Assembly (NCBI GenBank): GCA_002291465.1
Contig: CP021238.1
Location: 1,116,001-1,180,000, forward strand
Source of the DNA: Mycobacterium lepraemurium
GTDB lineage: Bacteria > Actinomycetota > Actinomycetes > Mycobacteriales > Mycobacteriaceae
Reading direction: 5' to 3'
Length of the DNA: 64,000 nt
The position numbers and the translations under genes are program-made. Numbering within the stretch: position 1 is the first letter of the stretch; the number at the start of each line of letters is the position of its first letter. Of this stretch, positions 42,272-51,836 are shown in pieces. Under the pieces are notes generated by a model. It did no database searches. It saw only the letters and a program-made list of their open reading frames with translations, and had not been told where the DNA came from.

Positions 42272-43010
42272 TCAGATGGCCGAGGTGCCGCCGTCGACGG
42301 CCAACTCCACCCCGTTGACGTAGCTCGAGTCGTCGGAGGCCAGGAACAGCGCGGCCGTCGCGATCTCCTCGGGACGGCCCATCGTTCCGCGGGGAATCAG
42401 GGATTCGAACTGCCGCTTGGTCTCCGCGTCGAACATCTTCTCCTGAATCGGTGTCGCGACCTGGCCCGGGCTGAGCACGTTCACGCGGATCCGCCGGTCC
42501 TTCAGCTCGTTGAGCCACGTGCGGGCGAACGAGCGCAGGGCGGCCTTGCTTCGCCGAGTACACGCTGTACTCCGGCCAGCCCTTGACCGAGGCGATAGAC
42601 CCCGTCATCAGGATCGACCCGCCATCGTTGAAGAGCGGCAACGCCTTTTGCACCGTGAACAGGGTGGCACGGGTGTTCAGGCCGAAGACCGTGTCGAAGT
42701 CCTGCTCGGTGATCTCACCGAGTTTGCGCGCTTCCCCTCCGGTGCCGGCGCTGGCGAAAAGTATGCCGATGCTGCCCTTCTCCTGCTTCACGGTGTCGAA
42801 CAGCCGGTCCAAGTCGTCGAGGTTGGCCGCGTCGCCCTGCACGGCGGTGACGTTGCGCCCGGTCGACGCGACGGCCTCGTCCAGAGCGTGCCGCCGCCGG
42901 CCCGTGATGAAGATGTGAGCTCCCTCGTCGACGAACAGCTTGGCGGTGGCGAGCGCCAGACCGCTCGAGCCACCCGTAATCACCGCCACCTTGCCGTCGA
43001 GCTTCCCCAC
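42272..43010 (-). pseudogene. Short-chain dehydrogenase, frameshifted at the catalytic motif
   Basis: The N-terminal part is a classical SDR (V-I-T-G-G-S-S-G-L-A with the nucleotide site, then L-N-T-R-A-T). An extra base at 42550-42551 falls inside the catalytic Y-S-A-S-K motif (E-Y-S-V-Y-S-A-K-Q instead of S-A-S-K-A-A-L). The C-terminal 95 residues, including L-S-P-G-Q-V-A-T-P and the ending V-D-G-G-T-S-A-I, are in another frame that stops at 42272. GGAGGG precedes the GTG at 43010, and a perfect TATAAT -10 lies upstream at 43030-43035. Divergent from, and probably controlled by, the TetR gene. Confidence 0.85.
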
Positions 43011-43033
43011 AATGACCCTCCTTGCCAAGATTA

Positions 43034-43055
43034 TACATACTGATCTGTGTACGTA
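43034..43055. promoter_or_regulatory. Candidate TetR operator between the SDR and TetR genes
   Basis: Imperfect palindrome with arms TACATAC (43034-43040) and GTACGTA (43049-43055). It touches the TATAAT -10 of the SDR gene (43030-43035, minus strand) and is 50 bases from the TetR start. Position and symmetry fit autoregulation by the divergent TetR protein. Confidence 0.5.
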
Positions 43056-43105
43056 AGCTTCCGCACGGCACGTTCGAACGCCAGCTAAGTACACTGAGCG
43101 TTACC

Positions 43106-43711
43106 ATGGACGGCGTGACCGAGCTGGAGAAGGGCCCGCGCGGCCGGCGACGGGGCCGGGGTGCTCGCGAGCGCATCCTCGGCGCGGCGCAGCAGCTGTT
43201 CCGCGAGCGGGGTATCAACAACACCGGGATGGACCTGCTCTGCGCGGCGGCGCAGGTGTCCAAGCGCAGCGCCTACCAGCACTTCGGTAGCAAAGACGAG
43301 CTGATCGCTGAGTACCTGCGGCGTCTTGACGTCGACACCATGCCCGAGGTCTTCGAGCGCGACGATCTCACGCCCCGCGAACGACTGCTCGCGGTATTCG
43401 CGACGCCGCCTGCGTTCACCGACGAGCCGATGCCCCTCTGCCCGTTCATCGCCGCCGCCGTGGAGATCTCCGATCCGGAGCATCCTGCGCGCGTGCGGGC
43501 CTGCGAGTACAAGATCTCCGTCGCCGCCCGCCTGAGCGAGACTGCCCGGGAGGCCGGCGCCGCCGATCCGGAACTGCTCGGTGAGCAGCTGGCGCTGTTG
43601 CTCGATGGCGCCTCGGTTCGGACCAGGGCCTTGGGCACCGACGCCTTCCGGACGGCTGCCGGGATCGCGGCCGCCCTGATCGAGCACGCCATACCCCCGA
43701 CGGTACGGTGA
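43106..43711 (+). CDS. TetR-family transcriptional regulator
   Basis: A 201-residue protein. A TetR helix-turn-helix lies at residues about 20-65 (R-I-L-G-A-A-Q-Q-L-F, V-S-K-R-S-A-Y-Q-H-F-G-S-K-D-E-L), followed by a ligand domain with P-L-C-P-F-I-A-A-A-V-E-I. The C-P-F-I segment is common in a TetR subgroup adjacent to oxidoreductases. TACACT (43090-43095) is a likely -10. It probably represses the divergent SDR gene, which is now dead here, so the regulator may be an orphan. Intact. Confidence 0.85.
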   Translation: MDGVTELEKGPRGRRRGRGARERILGAAQQLFRERGINNTGMDLLCAAAQVSKRSAYQHFGSKDELIAEYLRRLDVDTMPEVFERDDLTPRERLLAVFATPPAFTDEPMPLCPFIAAAVEISDPEHPARVRACEYKISVAARLSETAREAGAADPELLGEQLALLLDGASVRTRALGTDAFRTAAGIAAALIEHAIPPTVR

Positions 43712-43812
43712 ATCTTGCGCCTGCCGGCGCGACAAAACGGCCGCTCGGTTGTCAGAGGCAGCGCCTAATGTGCTTGGGCGACATCACATCCACCCCTTCG
43801 AGGAGCGCCCGC

Positions 43813-44211
43813 ATGAAGTTCGTATCGACCCGCATCATCACCGCCGACGTGCAGCGCCTCGTCGGCTTCTACGAGATGGTCACCCGAGTTTCGGCCGTGT
43901 GGGCAAACGAGCTGTTCGCCGAGATTCCGACACCGGCGGCCACGCTGGCCATCGGCAGCGACCAGACGGTACCGCTGTTCGGTGCCGGATCCGCCGAACC
44001 CGCGGCCAACCGCAGCGCGATTGTGGAGTTCATCGTCGATGACGTCGACGCCGAATACGAGCGGCTCCGCGAGCAGCTCACCGAGGTCGTGACGGAGCCG
44101 ACGACCATGCCGTGGGGCAACCGCGCGTTGTTGTTCCGGGATCCGGACGGAAACCTGGTCAACCTGTTCACTCCGGTGACGCCGGAGGCGCGGGCCAAGT
44201 TCGGGATATGA
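43813..44211 (+). CDS. VOC-family (glyoxalase/bleomycin-resistance-like) protein
   Basis: A 132-residue protein with the beta-alpha-beta-beta-beta pattern of VOC proteins: F-Y-E-M-V-T near residue 17, I-V-E-F-I-V-D-D-V-D in the middle, and the closing L-L-F-R-D-P-D-G-N-L-V-N-L-F. GAGGAG (43800-43805) precedes the ATG. Metal-dependent dioxygenase, glyoxalase or drug-binding roles are all possible. Intact. Confidence 0.82.
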   Translation: MKFVSTRIITADVQRLVGFYEMVTRVSAVWANELFAEIPTPAATLAIGSDQTVPLFGAGSAEPAANRSAIVEFIVDDVDAEYERLREQLTEVVTEPTTMPWGNRALLFRDPDGNLVNLFTPVTPEARAKFGI

Positions 44212-44279
44212 GCCCTAGAACCCGCGACGACTCCGAATTGCCACTTACCCGGAACCTCGCCACGGGAAAGTCTTAGGGC

Positions 44280-44662
44280 GTGGCGACGGAAAAGCGCACG
44301 GCGGGTTGGGCGGCGAGCGTGGTGGCGGGCAGCGCGTTGGCGATGTCCGTCGTCGGTCTCGCCGGCGGCCCCGTCGCCGCGGCGGCCCCGGCTCCCGCAC
44401 CCACCGGGCATTGGTGTCCGGGCGATCCGTGGAACCCGTCCTGGGGCAACGTCTTGGACTGGGACTGGCATCAATGCCACGACTGGCAATATCCCGGTGG
44501 CCCCACCGGCCCGGCGGGCTGGGGGCCCTGGGGACCGCCGCCGGCGTGGGCACCGCCCCCGCCACCGCAACCGGCCTGGCGCTCGGGGCGCAAATGATGT
44601 GGAACCCGACCGGCGCCGGTAATTGGGGAATCTGGAACAACGGAGTGTGGACCCCGCTCTGA
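44280..44662 (+). pseudogene. Small secreted Trp/Pro-rich mycobacterial protein, C-terminal frameshift
   Basis: Signal peptide (residues about 1-38, ending A-A-A-A-P), then W-C-P-G-D-P-W-N-P and a Pro-rich part. The frame stops at 44597, but the next frame holds a well-formed C-terminus, W-N-P-T-G-A-G-N-W-G-I-W-N-N, ending at 44662, a tail I know from other mycobacterial exported proteins. One missing G near 44579 would join them. It could be a sequencing error or a real decay. Function unknown. Confidence 0.65.
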
Positions 44663-44731
44663 GCACCCGGACCCGGTGCCGGCGGCGCTCGACGCGTCGA
44701 ATGGTCGGCCGCCGCAGGGTTAGGGTGAATT

Positions 44732-45085
44732 GTGGCCGCAGAACACTGGGCCGAGCCTCCCGAGGAATCCGAGCGTCGGTCCGACGCGCTCGATCAGCGC
44801 GAGAAGGCCCTGGCCCGGCGGGAGGCCGACGTCAGACGACGTGAATGGCTGGCGGGTCGACGAGACCGGGTCTCCGATTAGCGCGAGCAGATCGCCGACG
44901 AGCGCGAGCGCTTGGCCGACGAACGCGAGCAGCTCGCCGACGAACGCGAGGGTACGGCCGCCGAGAGGGAACGGGCGGGACTGCGCCGCATCGACGAACG
45001 GGTCAAGCGGACGCGGGCGCGCGCCAACCGGGAGCAAGCCGAGGTCGACCGCGAGACCGCGGAAAGTGAGCGAGACGACGCCTAA
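44732..45085 (+). pseudogene. Charged coiled-coil repeat protein with nonsense codon
   Basis: GTG start five bases after TAGGGT. The frame reads an extremely charged helix with heptad-like repeats (L-A-D-E-R-E-Q at 7-residue period; DNA unit GACGAACGCGAG). It is interrupted by a TAG at 44879-44881, most simply from CAG (V-S-D-Q-R-E-Q), then continues in frame to a TAA at 45083-45085, 117 codons in total. No known domain; such proteins are long single helices. The repeat DNA may itself promote slippage. Confidence 0.7.
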
Positions 45086-45241
45086 GGCCGGGCCGCCGAA
45101 AGCGTAAGAATTTTGCTGCGGCAAATATACCTGTGTGTAATATATTGGCTCATTCTGCGGCGCACGTCATTGTCCGTTTAGCGAATGACCTGTGCCACAA
45201 ATTTTGGATCGCAATAAACCTTATTACTAGCCTCCCTGACC

Positions 45242-45769
45242 ATGGTCATTATTGCGACATTGATATCGTTGATCAATCAGGTCTCTGGCACACCTTATAT
45301 TTCGGGTGGAGATTCTCCGGCTGGGACCGATTGTTCGGGACTTGCTTCGTGGATTGCGAATGCAGCAACTGACAGGCCAGTGTTCGGAGACCGGTTCAAT
45401 ACCGGAAACAAGGAAGCCGCGTTGTTGGCCCGGGGCTTCCAATACGGCACCGCCCCCAACGCCTTGGTGATCGGCTGGAACGGCGGCCACACCGCGGTGA
45501 CGCTGCTGGACGGAACGGCGGTGTCCAGCGGCGAGCCCGGCGGCGTCCACGTCGGCGGCGCCGGTGCCTACCAGTCCGGATTCACCCACCACATGTTCCT
45601 GCCGATGCCCCCCGAGGACGTGGGCGCGCCGCCGCCGGCGATGTTCGGGCCGCCACCCCCGCCGGACGCACCGGCTCCGCCGCCCGACGCGCCGCCTGCG
45701 CCGCCGGAAGCGCCCGCCGTTCTGATCGATGCGCCGGCGCCCGTGCCGCCGCCCCCGCCGGGCCCCTGA
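45242..45769 (+). CDS. NlpC/P60-like cysteine peptidase domain with Pro-rich tail
   Basis: A 175-residue protein. The catalytic Cys31 is in G-T-D-C-S-G-L-A-S-W and the His83 in G-G-H-T-A-V-T-L, as in NlpC/P60-type peptidoglycan hydrolases; residues 120-175 are a Pro/Ala-rich tail. No signal peptide precedes the domain with this start; in-frame stops upstream rule out a longer version. The 5' half and the 150 bases before it are clearly AT-richer than the neighbours, whereas the 3' half is GC-rich, suggesting an acquired or chimeric gene. Possibly secreted by a non-Sec route, or the 5' end is degraded. Confidence 0.6.
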   Translation: MVIIATLISLINQVSGTPYISGGDSPAGTDCSGLASWIANAATDRPVFGDRFNTGNKEAALLARGFQYGTAPNALVIGWNGGHTAVTLLDGTAVSSGEPGGVHVGGAGAYQSGFTHHMFLPMPPEDVGAPPPAMFGPPPPPDAPAPPPDAPPAPPEAPAVLIDAPAPVPPPPPGP

Positions 45770-46151
45770 ATTGCCTTTTCCCGGCGACGCGGTAATTGCG
45801 AATTCATAACGAATAAAACACGGCCGTGCTAGTTGATTGTTACTCGGTTTTCGGCGCCCCGTTTCGTGACCATTCTCTGCCCCGCAAAGTGAAATAGCGC
45901 GGATACCCGTTCCCATGTGAGCTGGGCCACTGCGTGTGCGGGACGGGTGGCGCGCGGCAAAAGCGCGCTGGTGTGTCGCCCGTGACGGGTGAGCCCACTT
46001 TGCTGTGGTTATTCGCTCGGAAAAGCGACCTGCCATCGGGGCCGGGGCCGGGCCGCGGTGGCGACCCGGCCCCGATAGGCTGGCGCTGCCCGCGGGCAGG
46101 GGTGGGGCCTCATCCCAAGTCATCCCAGCAGCGAACCGAGGCGGGGCCGCA
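45770..46151. other. Intergenic region without recognisable gene
   Basis: The first 130 bases are AT-rich, and the rest is GC-rich with no convincing frame, ribosome site or hairpin. Presumably it carries the promoter of the following monooxygenase gene. Confidence 0.5.
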
Positions 46152-46475
46152 ATGATCTTCATCGTCGTCAAGTTCGAGACCAAACCCGAGTGGGCCGACC
46201 GCTGGCCGGACCTCGTCGCCGCGTTCACCGCGGCCACCCGGGCCGAGGAGGGCAACCTGTGGTTCGAGTGGTCGCGCAGCCTGGACGACCCGGCCGAGTA
46301 CGTGCTGGTGGAGGCGTTCCGCGACGGTGACGCCGGCAGCGCCCACGTCAACAGCGACCACTTCAAGCGGGCGATGCAAGAGCTCCCACAGGCGCTGAAG
46401 TCCACGCCCAAGATCATCAGCCAGACCGTCGAGGCCACCGGGTGGTCGCGGATGGGCGAGATGACGGTCGACTAA
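46152..46475 (+). CDS. Antibiotic-biosynthesis-monooxygenase (ABM)/YgiN-like protein
   Basis: A 107-residue ferredoxin-like dimeric alpha+beta barrel protein. It has the usual ABM pattern: N-terminal strand I-F-I-V-V-K-F-E-T-K, E-E-G-N-L-W-F-E-W-S-R-S and F-x-D-G-D-A-G-S-A-H-V-N-S-D-H-F. Typical activities are cofactor-free quinol oxidation or haem degradation; which one applies is unknown. Convergent with the papain-fold gene (4 bases). Intact. Confidence 0.8.
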   Translation: MIFIVVKFETKPEWADRWPDLVAAFTAATRAEEGNLWFEWSRSLDDPAEYVLVEAFRDGDAGSAHVNSDHFKRAMQELPQALKSTPKIISQTVEATGWSRMGEMTVD

Positions 46476-46479
46476 CCCC

Positions 46480-47164
46480 TCACCGATCGACCGCGATCTC
46501 GATCTCGTTGCCCAGCGCATAGCCCGGCGTGAGCGGAAGCTTGTCGCCGCTCCAGAACGAGCCCGGGTCGAACCAGTTCGAGTACTTCTCGGTGGTGAGC
46601 AAACCCATTTCCTCGTAGGTGATCGCCACGGTTTCCGCGCAGTAGGCCGCTTCCAGACCGAGCCGTTGACGTTCCTTTCGTCGGCGCGTTGTCTCCCGAA
46701 TCTTCTTGTCCACCACGGGGATTCCGCGTGCCCAGTCGTAGGCGGTGGGCAGTCGGCCGCGCAGCCACCGGCCGGTGAGGCGCATGGTGGTGGGAAACGC
46801 GGTGCCGTCCATCCGGGCGATCACGCGCAGCAGCCTGTTCTCCTGCTCGCGGGTGGCCGGCGGCGTCAGCTGGCGCAGCCAGCACCGTTGGCGGTAGCGC
46901 TGCGTCCACTGCAACACCGACTGGTGCAGATCGTTGAGTTGCACGCCACGATGATTCGTCCCGGCCCACAGGTCGACGAGCTTGTCACCCAGCTCGGAGT
47001 GCCAGATGAGCGGCGGCAGGTCATCGATGGCCACCGTCATGCCGACGTGATTGACGGGGCTGTTGGTCAACGTCTGGGTGGCGCGGTCGGGGACCCGAAC
47101 CGCCGCGAAACAGCCAGAAGTCACCGGTCCGGGTCTCCTCGAGCGCTTGGTTCAAGGTGAGCAT
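46480..47164 (-). pseudogene. Permuted papain-fold (YiiX/NlpC-like) protein, one-base frameshift
   Basis: The proper N-terminus M-L-T-L-N-Q-A-L-E-E is at 47164 and runs to W-L-F-R-G. An extra base in the G-run 47089-47092 then shifts the frame, and the remaining 190 residues continue in the second frame. His in N-H-V-G-M and Cys in Y-C-A-E-T-V-A are placed as in permuted papain-like amidases (YiiX: H-x-G then C-S-E-L-V). An ATG inside the second frame (47040) could give an N-terminally shortened protein lacking only about 40 residues but also the catalytic His. Substrate unknown. Confidence 0.65.
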
Positions 47165-47269
47165 CGTGTAAGCCCGTCTCCCGCTGCAGCTTTTGCCGAC
47201 GTCGCCGCCGCCCCGCCCCGCTTCTCGCGGGTAAGACCAGGCGTGGATCCAGTCAATCACAACTACGCC

Positions 47270-47275
47270 TAGCCT
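47270..47275 (+). promoter_or_regulatory. -10 element of the 49-residue membrane protein gene
   Basis: TAGCCT, 6 bases before the ATG at 47282; leaderless layout. Confidence 0.5.
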
Positions 47276-47281
47276 GGTGGC

Positions 47282-47431
47282 ATGCGCAGCATGTGGAAGT
47301 GGCTCGGGTTGGCCGGTGCGGCCGGCGTCGTCGCCGGTGGCGTGCTGGTGGTCCGCGACCAACGCAAACGCCGGGCCTACACCGCCGACGAGGTCCGGGA
47401 TCGTTTGCATCAGCGGCTGGCCGAATACTGA
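47282..47431 (+). CDS. Small single-span membrane protein, 49 residues
   Basis: Reads M-R-S-M-W-K-W-L-G-L-A-G-A-A-G-V, with one hydrophobic segment (about residues 5-24) and a basic, charged tail (R-D-Q-R-K-R-R, D-E-V-R-D-R-L). It is preceded by a well-placed -10, starts leaderlessly and ends 7 bases before the stop of the convergent cyclase gene. The Gly/Ala-rich span and amphipathic end suggest a membrane regulator or assembly factor; no homology is claimed. Confidence 0.65.
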   Translation: MRSMWKWLGLAGAAGVVAGGVLVVRDQRKRRAYTADEVRDRLHQRLAEY

Positions 47432-47437
47432 TGCGCT

Positions 47438-48244
<807 letters not shown>

Positions 48245-48388
48245 CTACGTCACCCATGTCGGTCATCCTGTCAGGCGGCGCCGCGGGCGGGCTGGCGCCC
48301 CTGCCGGGCTGTGTCTAGTGTTGAGTCCGCCGGCCGCGGGTAGTGAGTCTCAAGGGAGCCGATCGGATGACTTTCGGGAGGAGCGGTC

Positions 48389-49831
48389 TTGGCCGACGAT
48401 GACAGTCATCCATCCGACCTGCTGGTGATCTTCGGAATCACCGGGGACTTGGCGCGCAAGATGACGTTCCGCGCGCTCTACCGGCTGGAGCGCCGCGAGG
48501 AGCTCGAGCACCCGATCATCGGCGTGGCCAGCGACGACATCACCCTCGACCAGCTGTTGGACCGCGCCCGGGAGGCGATCAAGGCCACCGGTGAGACGTT
48601 CGACGACGCGGTGTTCGACCGCTTGGCGGGCCGGCTTTCCTACCTGTCGGGCGACGTCACCGACGCCGGGTTCTACAGAGAGCTTGCCAAGAAGATCGGT
48701 GGCGATTCGCGTCCGCTGTACTACCTGGAGATGCCGCCGTCGTTGTTCGCGCCGATCGTGGAGAACCTGGCCAAGGCCGACCTACTGGAGCGTGCCAGGG
48801 TGGCGGTGGAAAAGCCGTTCGGCCACGACCTGGAATCGGCGCGCGACCTCAACGCCCGGCTGCGCGCGGTGCTCGACGAAGACCAAATCCTGCGCGTAGA
48901 CCACTTTTTGGGCAAACAGCCGGTCGAAGAACTGCAATACCTGCGGTTCGCCAACAACGCCCTGGCCAAGCTGTGGGACCGCGACAGCATCTCCGAAATC
49001 CACATCACCATGGCCGAGGACTTCGGCATCGAGGACCGCGGCAAGTTCTATGACGCGGTGGGGGCGGTGCGCGACGTCGTGCAAAACCATCTGCTGCAGG
49101 TGCTCGCGCTGGTCGCCATGGAACCCCCGGTCGGGACCGGCGCCGACGACCTCAACGACAAGAAGGCCGAGGTGTTCCGGGCCATGCCGTCGCTGGACCC
49201 AGAGCACTGCGTGCGTGGCCAGTATCGCGGCTACACCGAAGTACCCGGTGTGGCAAAGGATTCCACCACCGAGACCTACGTCGCGCTGAGGGCCGAGATC
49301 GACAACTGGCGCTGGGCCGGGGTGCCGATCTTCCTGCGCGCCGGCAAGGCGTTGCCGCACAAGGTCACCGAGGTCAGGATGTTCCTGCATCACGTGCCAG
49401 GCTTCTCCTTCCTGCCCAACCGCCGCCCGCCCGAGCCCAACCAGATCGTGATGCGCATCGACCCCGACCCCGGGATGCGCCTGCAGCTGTCCGCTCAGGT
49501 CGGCGACTCGTGGCACGACGTACACCTGGACTCCTCGTTCGCCGTGGACCTCGGCGAACCGGTGCGGCCCTACGAACGGCTGCTGTACGCTGCGTTCAAC
49601 GGCGACCGCCAGCTGTTCGCCCGCGAGGACGCCATCGAAGAGACCTGGCGGATCGTGCAGCCGGTGCTGGACAAGCCGAGCCGCATCCACCAATACGAGC
49701 AAGGCTCCTGGGGACCCGAGGCCGCGCAGGCGCTGGTGCACGGCCGCCACGCCTGGGCAGCAACCGTGGCCGCCGCAGAGCACGTCCACGAAACGATAAG
49801 GAGGCTCGAGACACGATGCAGCTGGGGATGA
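48389..49831 (+). CDS. zwf: Glucose-6-phosphate dehydrogenase
   Basis: A 480-residue enzyme. NADP site G-I-T-G-D-L-A-R-K lies near residues 16-24, and the catalytic R-V-D-H-F-L-G-K is present. Oxidises glucose 6-phosphate, the first step of the oxidative pentose phosphate route. A TTG start at 48389 is preceded by GGGAGGAG, which fixes it. TAGTGT about 70 bases upstream is a possible -10. It overlaps gnd2 by 16 bases, so the two are one operon. Intact. Confidence 0.94.
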   Translation: MADDDSHPSDLLVIFGITGDLARKMTFRALYRLERREELEHPIIGVASDDITLDQLLDRAREAIKATGETFDDAVFDRLAGRLSYLSGDVTDAGFYRELAKKIGGDSRPLYYLEMPPSLFAPIVENLAKADLLERARVAVEKPFGHDLESARDLNARLRAVLDEDQILRVDHFLGKQPVEELQYLRFANNALAKLWDRDSISEIHITMAEDFGIEDRGKFYDAVGAVRDVVQNHLLQVLALVAMEPPVGTGADDLNDKKAEVFRAMPSLDPEHCVRGQYRGYTEVPGVAKDSTTETYVALRAEIDNWRWAGVPIFLRAGKALPHKVTEVRMFLHHVPGFSFLPNRRPPEPNQIVMRIDPDPGMRLQLSAQVGDSWHDVHLDSSFAVDLGEPVRPYERLLYAAFNGDRQLFAREDAIEETWRIVQPVLDKPSRIHQYEQGSWGPEAAQALVHGRHAWAATVAAAEHVHETIRRLETRCSWG

Positions 49832-50838
49832 TCGGCCTGGGCCGGATGGGTGCCAACATCGTCCGCCGGGTGGTCAAGGGCGGACACGAATGCGTTGTCT
49901 ACGACCACAATCCGGACGCGGTCAAGGCGATGGCGGGGGAGGACAAGACGACCGGGGTCTCCTCGCTGCAAGAGCTCGCCGCTAAGCTGAGCGCCCCGCG
50001 GGTGATGTGGGTGATGGTGCCGGCCGGGACGATCACCACCGGGGTGATCGAGGAGCTGGCCACCACGCCGGAGCCCGGCGACATCGTCATCGACGGCGGC
50101 AACTCCTACTACCGCGACGACATTCGCCACTCGAAGACCCTGTCGGAGAAGGGGATTCGGCTGCTGGATTGCGGCACCAGCGGTGGCGTCTGGGGTCGGG
50201 AACGCGGTTACTGCCTGATGATCGGCGGCGACGAGGAGGCGTTCGCGCACGCCGAGCCGATCTTCGCCACACCCGCACCCGGGGTGGACGCCGTGCCGCG
50301 GACGTCGGGCCGCGACGGCGAGGTCACCTGGTCGGAGCAGGGGTATCTGCATTGCGGGCCGTTCGGCACCGGGCATTTCGTGAAGATGGTGCACAACGGC
50401 ATCGAGTACGGGATGATGGCCTCGCTCGCCGAGGGACTCAACGTGTTGCGCAACGCCGACATCGGCAAGCACGTGCAGGAAGGCGACGCCGAAACCGCGC
50501 CGCTGTCCAATCCCGAGTTCTACCAATATGATTTCGACATCCCCGAGGTCGCCGAGGTGTGGCGGCGCGGCAGCGTCATCGGATCCTGTCTGCTGGATCT
50601 CACGGCGATCGCGCTGCACGAATCACCGGAGCTCAAGGAGTTTTCCGGGCGGGTGTCCGACTCGGGGGAGGGCCGCTGGACGTCCATCGCCGCGATCCAC
50701 GAGGGGGTCCCCACGCCGGGGCTGACCACCGCGCTGCAGTCCCGCTTCGCCTCCCGGCATCTCGATGACTTCGCCAACAAGACGCTCTCGGCGATGCGTA
50801 AGCAATTCGGCGGGCACGCCGAGAAGCTGGCCAACTAG
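49816..50838 (+). CDS. gnd2: 6-phosphogluconate dehydrogenase (decarboxylating), short type
   Basis: A 340-residue protein of the shorter GntZ/YqeC type. Rossmann motif G-L-G-R-M-G-A-N lies at the N-terminus, and active-site segments D-G-G-N-S, G-T-S-G-G-V-W-G and K-M-V-H-N-G-I-E-Y-G-M-M follow. It makes ribulose 5-phosphate, CO2 and reduced cofactor directly after Zwf. AAGGAGG precedes the ATG, inside zwf. Intact. Confidence 0.94.
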   Translation: MQLGMIGLGRMGANIVRRVVKGGHECVVYDHNPDAVKAMAGEDKTTGVSSLQELAAKLSAPRVMWVMVPAGTITTGVIEELATTPEPGDIVIDGGNSYYRDDIRHSKTLSEKGIRLLDCGTSGGVWGRERGYCLMIGGDEEAFAHAEPIFATPAPGVDAVPRTSGRDGEVTWSEQGYLHCGPFGTGHFVKMVHNGIEYGMMASLAEGLNVLRNADIGKHVQEGDAETAPLSNPEFYQYDFDIPEVAEVWRRGSVIGSCLLDLTAIALHESPELKEFSGRVSDSGEGRWTSIAAIHEGVPTPGLTTALQSRFASRHLDDFANKTLSAMRKQFGGHAEKLAN

Positions 50839-50851
50839 CCGCGCGGATTTC

Positions 50852-51715
50852 TCAGCGGCGCTTGACGAACGCCACCACGGCATCGCTGAACGCGTCGTTG
50901 TCGTCGCCGGCCGCGGTGTGCCCGGTGTTGGACAGCTCGACGAACTCCGCGCGCGGCACGGTGGCCAAAAAGTGCTGGACCCCCTCGGGGCTCACCACAT
51001 CGGAGAGCTTGCCGCGGATCAGCAGGACCGGGATCGACAGGTTCTTGGCGGCCTGCTCGAAGCTTTCGGTGCGCAGTTCGGGATCATCGCCGGGCTTGGT
51101 CATGAACGCCGGGTCCCAGTGCCAGTACCAGCGGCCGTCGCGCAGCCGCAGGTTCTTCTTCAGCCCCTCGGGGCTGCGCGGCTTGCTGCGGTAGGGCAGA
51201 TAGGCGGCGACGGCGTCGGCGGCCTGCTCCAGCGAGTCGAAGCCGTCCAGGCCGCTGATCATGAAGTCGCGGATGCGGGCGCTGCCGTCCTTCTCGAACC
51301 GGGGCACCACGTCCACCAGCACCAGGCGGGTCACCTTCGCCGGCCCGGCCCGGTGCGCGGCCAGGATGCCGGTCAGCCCGCCCATGCTCGCCCCGATGAT
51401 CGTCACCGGCCGGCCGATCGCGTCCAGCACCTGCAGCACGTCGGCCGTCAGCGTCTCGATCTGGTAATCGGCCTGCGGCGAGCGATCGCTGTCGCCGTGC
51501 CCCCGGGAATCCAGCGCTACCACGTGCAGCCCCTCGTCGGCCAACGTCTGCCCGGTGTTCTTCCAGGAAAACCGGTTCTGGCCGCCGCCGTGCAGCATCA
51601 AGATGCTCGGCCGGCCGGCGCCGTCGGAGCCCCGATTCCATTCGTCGGCGACCAGGGTGATCCCGTCGACGCCGGCAAACTCCACCGTCTCGGGACTGCT
51701 GCTGACGGTACTCAT
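50852..51715 (-). CDS. bpoB: Alpha/beta hydrolase, non-haem peroxidase type (BpoB)
   Basis: A 287-residue alpha/beta hydrolase. Oxyanion segment H-G-G-G-Q-N-R, nucleophile elbow G-A-S-M-G-G, Asp in R-G-K-L-S-D and His in N-T-G-H-T. Called bromoperoxidase by tradition; a hydrolytic role is more likely. The ATG at 51715 lies 8 bases from a TAACGT -10 on the minus strand. Convergent with gnd2. Intact. Confidence 0.85.
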   Translation of the reverse strand: MSTVSSSPETVEFAGVDGITLVADEWNRGSDGAGRPSILMLHGGGQNRFSWKNTGQTLADEGLHVVALDSRGHGDSDRSPQADYQIETLTADVLQVLDAIGRPVTIIGASMGGLTGILAAHRAGPAKVTRLVLVDVVPRFEKDGSARIRDFMISGLDGFDSLEQAADAVAAYLPYRSKPRSPEGLKKNLRLRDGRWYWHWDPAFMTKPGDDPELRTESFEQAAKNLSIPVLLIRGKLSDVVSPEGVQHFLATVPRAEFVELSNTGHTAAGDDNDAFSDAVVAFVKRR

Positions 51716-51723
51716 GCGTCCTG

Positions 51724-51729
51724 ACGTTA
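51724..51729 (-). promoter_or_regulatory. -10 element of the bpoB promoter
   Basis: TAACGT on the minus strand, 8 bases before the ATG at 51715. Confidence 0.5.
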
Positions 51730-51836
51730 CATAGGTCGCATAAGCACTCTTGCGCCGGCCGACGACGCGATGAGTTTCCACGGCCGCCGGGGTCTACCCC
51801 AGCACAACCAACCAGCCGGCGAGAAGGTCCGCGGAC

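Noticed and set aside
45934..46155. Possible small ORF before the monooxygenase gene
   Set aside because: Composition is not protein-like and there is no ribosome site or -10 at a usable distance.
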